Shown here in pieces: positions 55,170 through 64,000 of a DNA stretch of 64,000 bases (within the stretch, counting starts at the first letter, position 1; each line of letters starts with the position of its first letter). The stretch is from contig OZ020516.1 of NCBI GenBank assembly GCA_963971425.1, forward strand, positions 21,707,332-21,771,331. Direction: 5' to 3'. The notes beneath the pieces are model-generated. The model had not been told where the DNA came from, searched no databases, and saw nothing but the letters and a program-made list of their open reading frames with translations. Source of the DNA: Bryoerythrophyllum caledonicum (taxonomy: Eukaryota > Streptophyta > Bryopsida > Pottiales > Pottiaceae). The position numbers and the translations under genes are program-made.

Positions 55170-58100
55170 ATGAATATACAACTCTTATCTCACAATGTAC
55201 AGGGTTTGAACAATCCTGGAAATGTAGCCAGAGTTAGGAATTATTTAAAGCCCTTCTTGAACACATTAGATATTCTCTGTATTTAAGAACACAAGCTTAG
55301 GGGACAAGGGCTTGACTCTATAAGTAAAATTGTATGGAGACAAGCTCACACTTTTCACTGTGAGGCACTAGAGGCAAATCAAATCAATGTGGGGTGTAAG
55401 GGTCTAAGTATGCTAGTCTCCCCCAAGATTAAACACTTTATTATTGACCAAGGACACTCAAGGGGGCACTCAGCCCAATGGATTGTACTTAAAGGCAACG
55501 CTGGAAGAGACCTAGGCATTTTGAATATCTATGCCCCGCATTCCCCCTTTCAGGAAGGCCTTCTATGGATAGAGCTTATGGAAGCTTTAAACCCAAACTA
55601 TAATTGGATTCTAGGAGGTGACTGGAATTTTGTAGAAAACACGAGGGATAAGTGCTTCACATCTGATAGGACTATTTTGGCAAGAGAAAGACAAGACTTT
55701 AGCTTGTTTAAGGACTTCTTCAATGTGCAAGACTTCTTTGCTTTCAATCAACAACTGCTATTCTCATGGAATAATCACCAAGCGGGCTTAGAAAGGGTAC
55801 TAGAGCGGCTCGATAGATTTTATATTTTCCCATCCCCTTCAGGTGTTCTCAAGACACACATTAAGTCCTATAAGATCTTAGGGAATGGCAGTCACTCAGA
55901 TCACCTCCCAGTTTATTTTTTGGTGGAACTAGAGGAGGTAAGACCAAAAGGGGCAAAGTTCAAGATCAACACTTTTTATCTGAACGATGAAGGAGTGATC
56001 CAAAAGATAAAAGAGAAGTGGTTAAACTATCCTTCTACCCTAAAGTTTTTTGGAAAACTCGGGAGGGTCATTAAATGGTATAAATATTTTTGCAAAGAGA
56101 GAGTCCAAGAGAGAAGGTTCAAGGAAGAATATGCAAGAAGCAACTTAGAAAAGGAAAGAATTTTCCTTCAATCTAATTCAAACGACGAGGAAGCTAAGAA
56201 TACGGAGATCAGAGCTAGGAATATCTTAACCAAGTGTAAGAATTGGAAGTTAGCTGGTCAGCACATCATGGGAAGGACAAAATAGAGGAAAGTAGGAGAT
56301 AAACCTACAAAAGAGTTCTTCCAAGCTTATAAACAGAGAGAAACCCAAAGTAGCATCACGGAACTAGTGGATGAGCATGGAGTTATCCACACTAGCCAAC
56401 CAGCCCTAGAATGTGTCAGTTTCAATTTCTATTCTGACCTCTACTCTTGTAGGACAAGGCCAGAAAATTGTGAAGGAGCCCAACAAGCCTCTCTAACAGG
56501 GCCAATATCTAAACTCTCAAGTCAAATGCAAGAGATTTTGAAGGTAAAACTAACTCTAAGAGAACTTTCTTCTGCGGTGGACCAATTGGCTTCAGGTAAA
56601 TCACCAGGGCCAGATGGCATAGCAGTGGAGTTCTACAAAAAATTTGAGGGACAATTGGTGCTGATTACTTCGAGATGGTGAATGAAGCTTTAGGAAGGGG
56701 TAGTTTCCACAAATGTGTTACAGAAGGGCTAATTGCACTAATACATAAAGGAGGAAGCCGAGGAAGCCTTAATAATTGGATACCCATTACCTTGCTCAAT
56801 GTGGCCTACAAAATCTACGCTGAGGCACTTCAAATTAGACTTTAGCCAATCTTAATGGACCTGATAAGCCCAAATTAATCAGCCTTTCTCTCTATGAGAT
56901 ATATACTGGATAATATTTTTTTTGATACATGAGACAATTCACCATGCCAAACTCTCTAACCAACCTCTACTCTTCCTAAAGCTAAATTTCTCTAAAGCCT
57001 ATGACCGTGTAGACCTAAGTTTCCTTCTTTGTGCCCTGGAGACTATGGACTTTCCTAAGGAATTTCTTGACATGGTTGCTTTGCTCTTCAGAGATGCCAA
57101 AGCTAGAGTTAGTATAAATGGTAGAGTAACGGAAACCTTCACCATTGAACAAGGAGTTCGGCAGGGGTGCCCTTTGGCGCCATATCTCTTTCTTATTGTA
57201 GGAGAAATTCTCAACAGTTGTTTTATAAGGGAGGTTGATAGTGGAAGAATCAAAGGTATAAATCTCCTAGGAGCAACAGAGCCACAGGTCCTCCTGCAAT
57301 ATGCTGATGATACCTCACTAACAGTCCCAGCGGAGGAAGAAGTTGTAGTCAATGTGATCAAGACTTTGGAGGAATTTGGTGAAGCCTGAGGTTTACTGTT
57401 GAATAGAGAAAAATCGGCAGCATATTACTCGGGTTATAACGGGCAACCCAACCTTGGTGGACTTAAAGGCTAAGTTTCAAATGGGCAGAAGAGGGAGAAA
57501 GTACTAAGTTGTTAGGAACGGCCTTTGGACTTGACCTCACAACGGAGAATATAGACCTTTTCCTTCAAGAGAAAATTGATACTAGAATACTGGGCGAAAG
57601 TTAGAGCAAACAGCACGGCCAAAATCATTATTGGCAATAGAATTCTTGTCTTTACTACCTTGTTCTACCTGGCAATTTGAGGAGGAAGTAACACAGGGGT
57701 GAAAAAAATCACAGCAAAGATTCGCAACTATATGTGGGTTGGCACTCCCCAACCCTCTAGGGCTAGAGTGGCTTGGAGCTCAATATGTCAAAGGAAAGTA
57801 CTGGGAGGTCTTGGGGTGGTAGACCCCATGGAAGTAATGATAGTCCTGATGTGCAAATGGATAATTGTTGCTTGTATGCCTAGTTAATCAAATTTCACAT
57901 CTCTAATTCGATATAGGTTGGAGCATTGCCAACCCGCTCTAAGACCGAGGTGGCCACCCAACCTCTGGTGGTTCACGAGCAAAGGTTTCCAAAGTCCAGG
58001 TAGATCTAAGCTTTGGAACAAGGCCAAACAATCTTGGCGCAATCTTGTCAACGAAGTGACCATTAATCCGCCGGACTCACTTGAGGAATCGCTCAGCTCA

Positions 58101-59430
58101 CCACTATAGACTGCTAGAGGTTTACTAATGGAAGGTATCCACCTTTCAAAACAACAAATGTCGTCTCTGGCTAGAAACGGGATGTTTTATACTTGAGACA
58201 TATGGTTACAAGAGGAGAACCAGTTTATTGTTTTTCAGGAAGCTGCTAAAAAGTTCGGGCTGAGAGAAGAAAAATTCGAGGTATAGGAGGAGTTTCTCCA
58301 ACGGTTTAACCCGGTCTGCATATATTGGATCCAAATTCGGCACCATCCCACTAAACAGAGTGACTGGCTTGGAATTTTTGAACTCAATGACGATACCTTG
58401 CCTACCTGGGTTTTTCTGGGGCAAGCTTTGCAGGGAAGAGGAGAACTTGGAAAATATAGAGCCTGGCAAGTCAATGCTAGCGAAGGCCTCTACTCTGTCG
58501 CCGAAAAGGCTAGTATTCTCTTAAAGAGCCCCACGAGCATGGGCAACAGTACTCTTATTGCCTTGGGGAAACTCGAAAGGGTGAGAGTGGATAATTTTGT
58601 TAAAGAAAAAAAGGAAAAAGAGGTTCTTCTTTACTATGGCAAAATGAGCTCGCTTTTGTGGGATCCGGATTGCATCATTTGGCCTGACAAGAAAAAGCTT
58701 ATTTCCTTCCTGAATTATTCTACGATCTACCAAACACGGGATGATGTTACTTCGAGCTCGCCGCCCACCACCAAATATGGTCCAAAAGAAATGTAGTCAA
58801 GTCCTCCCTAACAGCTTCAAACTTAGATGGCGCAATGTTTGGGATAAAGATCAAAACAGAAAAGAAGTGGGTCTCGTCTGGCAATTGTGGCAGAAAGATG
58901 TTGGAGTGAATCAATGGAGGAAACGCGCTTCTCCACACATCGATGATAGTTGAACTGGTTGCAACACGGGAGAACAAGAGAGCATCCTCCATAGGTTTTC
59001 GAGCTGTAGCCAAGCTAGTAGATTGTGGAATTATGTGAATGAGATTCTTCGGCGTCTCAGCAAGACCCCCCACTCCCTATGGGGCAGCGCTAACTTCAAG
59101 CAGGCCCTCTTTGGTGGTAGGCCCCTTCGTAAATTTGCTACCCTCAGTAGAATTTGGCTCTTTCTTAGAGGGATTACTCTCTAGACTCTCTGGCTTGCCA
59201 GGAATGATTGGGTGTTCAACCAGAATAGGTGGAATCACTAAAAAATTAAGAACGTCATTTGGCAAGGCCTTACGGATTATGGGAGGATCGCTTGGGGCAG
59301 AGTTCTCACTGCTAACACCGAGGCCAGTAGAAATAAGGCGGCCAACCTTTTGGACTCCATTTGGGATTGTCATGAGTTGTTGTGTAGCGATCAACTCATG
59401 ACAGTCCGGAGTCTTGAGTCTTTGGTGTGA
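55170..59430 (+). pseudogene. L1 ORF2: APE endonuclease and reverse transcriptase
   Basis: Start MNIQLLSHNVQGLNNPGNVA at ATG 55170, the usual first APE motif. One frame carries most of it: ILGGDWNFVE and GSHSDHLPVYF (APE), ASGKSPGPDGIAVEFYK (55.2 kb frame, 56595), LNFSKAYDRVD (motif A; Asp of the usual LDFSKAYDRV replaced by Asn), QGVRQGCPLAPYLF (motif B) and LLQYADDTSL (motif C, 57295). The zinc-finger-like C-terminal region (TILHRFSSCSQASRLW type, 58980-59050) and a Trp-rich end (WLARNDWVFNQNRWNH) follow. At least eight stops or shifts (for example TAA 55275-55280 and TAG 56283-56285). It nicks DNA and primes cDNA in live relatives. Confidence 0.88.
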
Positions 59431-59492
59431 CCGAAACTGGCACACTTCTCTGTACTGGTGACTTTTTGCAATCAAACCTCGTTTTGTTTTGT

Positions 59493-59514
59493 TAAAAAAA
59501 AACTATTTTCTTGG
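59493..59514 (+). repeat. L1 A-rich tail and right target duplication
   Basis: TTAAAAAAAAA ends the LINE; AAACTATTTTCTTGG (59500-59514) is the right duplication, sharing its first A residues with the tail. Confidence 0.6.
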
Positions 59515-60170
59515 CAAGCAGATATATTTGGTAGTATGCACGGCCATCAAATAGACTTTGAATGTAAAGCTATTGGCTGGGATCATCAATGTGCCGCAAG
59601 AGACCACGCGCGAGATTGTGCTCGGGTCTACGCTCGGGTGCTTGCTCCCATGATCAGTGGAGCAATCAATTTGTTATTCCTCCCCATTCTCGTTCGTTCT
59701 CCAAGTTGGCGTGCCTCCGCCTCCTCGCTCCCCAAGGCTGACGTGGCCTCACGTAACGGCTTTGGAACCCCTATCTCCACTTAAGGTAAGCCCCCCTAAC
59801 CGACAAGTTAAGGAATGTGCATATATGGAGAGAGGAGATAATTATACTATTATTTTTCACTGATAGCCAATAGAATTGCAATTCCAATCCAAGTGACTTC
59901 ATAATTTTTTTGATGAAAATCGAATTAGTTATAAGTTTTCAAATTATGCAGCCATGTTTAGTGGGTGGCCGGCAGTAGTGACCCCCCGTAACCCAGGACC
60001 AAAAGTAAGGGTCTTGACTAATAGCAAACCTCCATTTCAAGCTGAGTTGGTGGTAATGGGATGGAAGAGGTGTGGGAAGGCGTTCCCACTCGCTTCCGGG
60101 CACTAGCACTAAGTCCGGAAAGAAATGGGAGAAAATTGAAAAAATTAGGTAGTAAGCTTTGTTTAATAAC
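59515..60170. other. No gene recognised
   Basis: Flanking sequence downstream of the L1; short overlapping frames only. GC-rich at 59590-59770, AT-rich after 59820. Nothing recognisable. Confidence 0.45.
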
Positions 60171-60562
60171 ATAAATAGGTCATAGGTAGAAATAAGGTTT
60201 CACTGCAAAATCGGAATCCTTAAAATGACAATTCCGATACTCTTCCAGAGGTCCGGAAACCAAAGTACGGTGGAGTCCGGAACCGGTTATTCCGGACCGG
60301 ACGTTATCCGGATTCGGTACCGTCATCATGACTCCAACGGTATTCGTACATTGTGCCGGATGTAACGCGTCTGCCGGCGGGGGGCGCCATCATTATCATT
60401 TGTCGTTTCCTGCGCTCTCTGCTCTCTTGTGCTTCTCTATGCCTTTTGTCTTCTGATCCTCTAATACATAAGTAGTCTAGAAACGAGGGACTTTGTGAGG
60501 TCAGTGCGTGCAGGGTTTCTGGAAAGATAGCGAGGCGCAAGTACACCGAGAGGTGTGGCCGG

Positions 60563-61348
60563 ATGGCGGGGAAGAAAGGCAAGACTCCAGCTGCCGGAAA
60601 CCTACTGCTCTAGAAGGTGGTGCCAGGGTGGCCAACTTCAGAGGAGGAGTTTAGGGTTTTAGAGAGTTACTTAGAGCTAATGGGTTGCAACGGACTTTTC
60701 GGAGCGCCGTGGGCATTCTAGAGTGAGGCGATGGTGACGGAGCTCGTGGGGAAGCCGCCAAACCAGTATGAAGGACGCATCCGGGCGCATCCGGAAGAAT
60801 GGACTGTAGCGGTCTGGAGAGACACCTACGGCTTCCAATAGGGGGTTATCAAGGTGGCGAAGCGCAACGACGACCTGTTGAAGGGGGAGTTCCTGCAAAA
60901 GGCCAACCCTAAGGACGGGTATGTTCTCAGCAACCTCACGGATCGAGACGCTAGGTTAGTAATCGCCTTTCTAAACCCTATCTTCCATCCGGAGAAACCG
61001 AAGAGAGTAGTGGCGAAATTAGTTAGTCTGATCCTGGGAGCAATGAGAGGAAAGCATACAATGGACTGGGCAATCCTTATGGGAGACTAAGTCAACCGGA
61101 TAGTCAAGAACCTTCCCAAGGCCCGGAAGACGGCAACACCCTTCTTAACTTACGTAGCGCACATGTACGCCAAGAAGAAGATGTTGAGTCCGGAGGAACA
61201 GGACGAGTTTGACAAACTGCTAAGCATCCAGTCTTACGGTGGGTGGGAGACGGAGGACAAGAAGGAGGTCTCGGAAGACTCGGAGTCGCAGACGTCATCA
61301 TCTCCACTCATCACCAGGAGATCCCGAAAGCGGAGCCGGTCAGTCTAG
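60563..61348 (+). pseudogene. Gag-like region of the CCGG-rich element
   Basis: Begins MAGKKGKTPAAGN. The best-kept part (60854-61350) includes YVLSNLTDRDARLVIAFLNP, FHPEKPKRVVAKLVSLILG, HTMDWAILMGD and TPFLTYVAHMYAKKKML, then an acidic/basic tail ending RKRSRSV. I associate this pattern (PEKP-R-V, ILGAM-G, DWA) with a multicopy plant retroelement gag-like family, but cannot name it. Broken. Confidence 0.4.
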
Positions 61349-61584
61349 AAGACTCTGGAACCCGTAGGTCCAAGCTAGCCTCCGGAAGAGATAGAGACCC
61401 AGAGCCTGACCGAGGTACCACTGTCCGGAGCACCACCGGCCGAACCCTATAGCTCCGGAGTAGAGCCGGGACCGACTTTTGCCCCGACAATGACCGGCCG
61501 CATTCCGGAGGACGTTGCAGAGCTCTGCCAACATGTGGTCAAGTGGGCCAGGATCCAAGAAGGTGAGATCAAGAGCGGACAGCC

Positions 61585-61824
61585 ATGATCATGGCTATCA
61601 TGGAAGAGGTGGGGACAAACGACTCTGTGGATCTCCTCCCACAACTCCAACAACTGAAGGCCAATGAGGTCTTGGTCCAACAGCTGAAGCAAGAGCAAAC
61701 CACCCTCACCCAGATCAATGTCCGGCTCTACAAGCGAGTGGAGCAGGCGGAAGCTGCTCAAGAAGCGGCCCAACAAGATAGAGCCGATGCGGAAGCAAAG
61801 GTCCGGACCACCACCCAGGCTTGA
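61585..61824 (+). pseudogene. Coiled-coil ORF of the CCGG-rich element
   Basis: About 79 codons with strong heptad pattern (LQQLKANEVLVQQLKQEQ...VRLYKRVEQAEAAQEAAQ). Likely an oligomerisation segment of the preceding gag-like protein. Confidence 0.4.
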
Positions 61825-63329
61825 CGAAGGTTTGCGCCTCCCTCGACTTTCCGGTAGACACAGTCAACCGAGCTCTCTTCTACACTGAGAGCCTGGAGAA
61901 GGATGAGAAACTCAACAGGGGGGCAAATCATCCGGTTTCTCCTAGATCAGAGCCGGAAAATGGAGCAGACCTGGAGCAAGATGTAGGAGCTGGTGAAGAA
62001 CCTGACCCCCGCAGCTCCAAAGGCACATGAGATTCTAGTTCCGGAGGCTACACTTGCGACATCGACCAGAGTCAGGCCATCTGGAACTCTACCCGGATCT
62101 ACAGCTGGAACACCACAGACGCCGGCCGGAGGTTTCAATGACCTCATTGGGACTCCGGATTTAGCTTCTCCGATAAGCTGGAGCGGGGTGCCCTTCCGAA
62201 GCACGGAGACCCTCCAGAAGTGGCAGAGTGTCATGTCGGAAGGCCTCTCACAAGAAACCCTTCTACCTTTCCAAATTCCGTCAGAGTCTCCTTCTCCGGT
62301 TCAACTACGGGCGACCCCTCCGCTTCGCAGGCAACAGCCACTGACATGGATGTCAGCCCCAGCAAAAGTTTCCGAGACCTACCCAACCCTCGAGTCCGGT
62401 CACCTTCACCACAGATCGGCGCACCAATAGCGGAGGATCCGGAAACTCCTTTCAGACAGAAGGACAAGGAGCCCGAGTCTACACCGGAACGACCAACGTC
62501 CATTCCGGAGCAGCCGCAGGCCAGTACGGCCGCATAAGAAGTAATCCCTAGGCGTAAGAGTCTTAGGAAGAAGAACCAGACTGCTCCGCAGTTAGGGTCT
62601 TTAGTCAGCTAGGTTTAGTAGCAATTAACGATGGGGCTCAGGGTTGCACCTGGCTACCAAACCATAGGCTAAAGAATATCCTAAACTGATTTATTAGTTA
62701 GAAACGGAAAAAATCGGATCTCAGATCCATAAATTCCGGATCTAAGATTTGAAATCTGGATTTTTAGGGATAAGATGTTTTTACTTTTAAGATAAGATTT
62801 TCCGGATTTCAAGCGGATAAGGTAGGCTTTTAGATTCAGGAGTTTAGTTAGTACTTAATAGATGAGTTTTAGTCAGCTCATCATCTTGTTTTCTCTCATG
62901 AAGAGTATTTACATCCATCTATCATATTTTCTCTTCTTGAACTTGTGGTGATTAAAGTTTTCTTTCGTGTGAGGGAACGGATCTATTGTAGTTGGTGTAT
63001 TGTGATTCAAGTTCTGGTGTATGAGTGTTAGAAGGGTTGCATTTAGAGCGACCGGCTGGGGCTTGAATTGGGAGACCGCCCGGAAGAGCTGTAGGAGAGG
63101 TTAGGTAGAGACCTGACAGTCCGCAAGGACCGGAAGTAGCTAAGAGGGAGGAAGGAACGTACTGCAGGGGTGGGTCTGGTAGTTCCTAGGGCACGGAATA
63201 TCCGTGTGAACCCGGATTCCGGTTGAGGCCGGAATTTCCCCTTACGATAGGAAAAAGCCCGGTGTGTATGTCTAGAAGGAAGTCTATTTACAAAACAGTA
63301 ATGTTCATTCAGTAGAACCACTGTAGTAC

Positions 63330-63850
63330 CAACCGGAATGTCGTTGTAGTCCGGATCAACCTTTGTGTGACCACATCCGAAAGGCCTTCCGGATGATGTG
63401 AGAGTGTGGGTCAAGCTGTAACAACTATTCACCGGTTAGCGGAGTAGGAGAGTGGGTGTCTAGCCACTATAAGTCACAAGACAATGGGGAATCCGGCCAC
63501 TAATACAAAATATGATCAGTGGCACCCGGCCAGTAGTTTAAAAACTCCGGAAGAAACTCCGACGGACATTATCCGGGACCCGAAAGGATCCGGAAACTAT
63601 TGTAAGACCTCCATAACCCGGAAGGACCCGGATGGTTGATTAAGGGATGAATAGGAAAGCTAATCAAGAGAATAGTGTTTGGGAATTAGTCAGTTTTTAC
63701 CTATCGGTTAAGAAAGGAACAATAGGGCTCTGTGGGAACGAATTTAGAGCGGGTACTTTGGGTACATTTAGCTACAACTAAGTGCTATCCGGAGGAATAT
63801 CTACTCTACGAACTACGACAAGAAGGTTGGATATACCCCAATTTTATAGG
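63330..63850 (+). repeat. Dispersed CCGG-rich repeat, copy 2
   Basis: Aligned with 1-545 in the same orientation (see that entry). This copy keeps more CCGG sites and lies at the end of the gag-like unit, which ties copy 1 to the same family. Similarity is lost after about 63850. Confidence 0.65.
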
Positions 63851-64000
63851 CGTTGGCTATGGGTTTTTGTTGGTTATGGGGGGGACTTACCTTAAGACAT
63901 AGAGTGATGTAAATATATCATCCATGTTCATAAAACTTGGGACATTATTTGAGGGTTTTTGCAAGATTCTACCAATGATGGTAAGAGCTACAACAACGAT
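63851..64000. other. Window edge, nothing recognised
   Basis: T- and G-rich flank after the repeat; no gene or clear repeat seen. Confidence 0.4.

Larger units (their letters stand above)
46049..59499 (+). mobile_element. L1-type LINE, full length but dead, split by a Gypsy insertion
   Basis: About 7.15 kb once the Gypsy element and duplicated GTACC are set aside: an 850-bp leader, ORF1 (DUF4283 and CCHC knuckle), ORF2 (APE endonuclease, RT) and an A-rich tail at 59493-59502. A 15-bp duplication flanks it. The order and motifs are those of plant L1 elements. Both ORFs carry several stops and shifts. The Gypsy insertion lies inside ORF1 and is younger. Confidence 0.8.
60171..63850 (+). mobile_element. 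Unclassified retroelement-like unit, CCGG-rich, broken
   Basis: A run of CCGG-rich sequence with a gag-like region (60563-61348), a coiled-coil frame (61585-61824), Pro/Ser/Thr-rich frames (61990-62540), then a non-coding tail. The tail has U5-like features (62780-63050) and ends in the repeat also seen at 1-760. No RT or integrase is visible, so it may be a non-autonomous LTR-type element. Broken, with several breaks; its true ends were not found. Confidence 0.4.

Overview
The window reads as nuclear DNA of a land plant with a large, repeat-filled genome. The only convincing host gene is a five-exon GDSL esterase/lipase with GT-AG introns (38536-42113, +). Nearly everything else recognisable is transposable-element sequence: two unrelated LINE families, a Ty3/Gypsy chromovirus, a Tc1-type DNA transposon, a Mutator-like element, small inverted-repeat elements and simple-sequence arrays. 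The species cannot be fixed from sequence alone. A Tc1-type DD34E transposase, and LINEs with a C-terminal RNase H, would fit a non-seed plant at least as well as a flowering plant, but that is inference.

Layout. 1-760 and about 63330-63850 are direct copies of one dispersed, CCGG-rich repeat. 760-11000 holds no recognised host gene; it has a 143-aa ORF (5178-5609, -) related to an extra ORF of the Gypsy element at 47.7-54.0 kb, a tRNA-like/SINE-like patch (5.9-6.06 kb), a 400-bp TAAT/CAAT/GAAT array (8.34-8.74 kb) and a CCGG-rich tract (9.1-10.9 kb). 11.04-21.24 kb is one LINE (copy A, +) split by four later insertions: a 2791-bp Tc1-like element with about 580-bp terminal inverted repeats (12096-14886), a 1227-bp Mutator-like element with a perfect 9-bp target duplication (16378-17604), and two copies of a 0.5-kb element (18153-18697, 19568-20060). 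21.8-31.3 kb is a second copy (B, -) in opposite orientation, with a 473-aa intact ORF upstream of its ORF2 and a foldback element in its reverse transcriptase. 36.09-37.29 kb is a third, 5'-truncated copy (C, +). The GDSL gene follows at 38.5-42.1 kb.

46.05-59.5 kb is a plant L1-type LINE (DUF4283/CCHC ORF1; APE-RT ORF2) with a probable 15-bp target duplication. Its ORF1 is split by a 6.3-kb Ty3/Gypsy chromovirus (47667-53965) with 475-bp LTRs, a TSD of GTACC and LTRs differing at about eight sites. Three features of this fossil stand out. Its primer-binding site is not a tRNA complement but is complementary to its own predicted RNA 5' end (self-priming of the Tf1 kind). Its LTR carries a 10-bp-period array with three perfect heat-shock-element trimers. 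It has an extra ORF after the chromodomain whose relative is the free-standing ORF at 5.2-5.6 kb. 60.2-63.9 kb is another retroelement-like unit with a gag-like ORF and a coiled-coil ORF, ending in the repeat also found at the start of the window.
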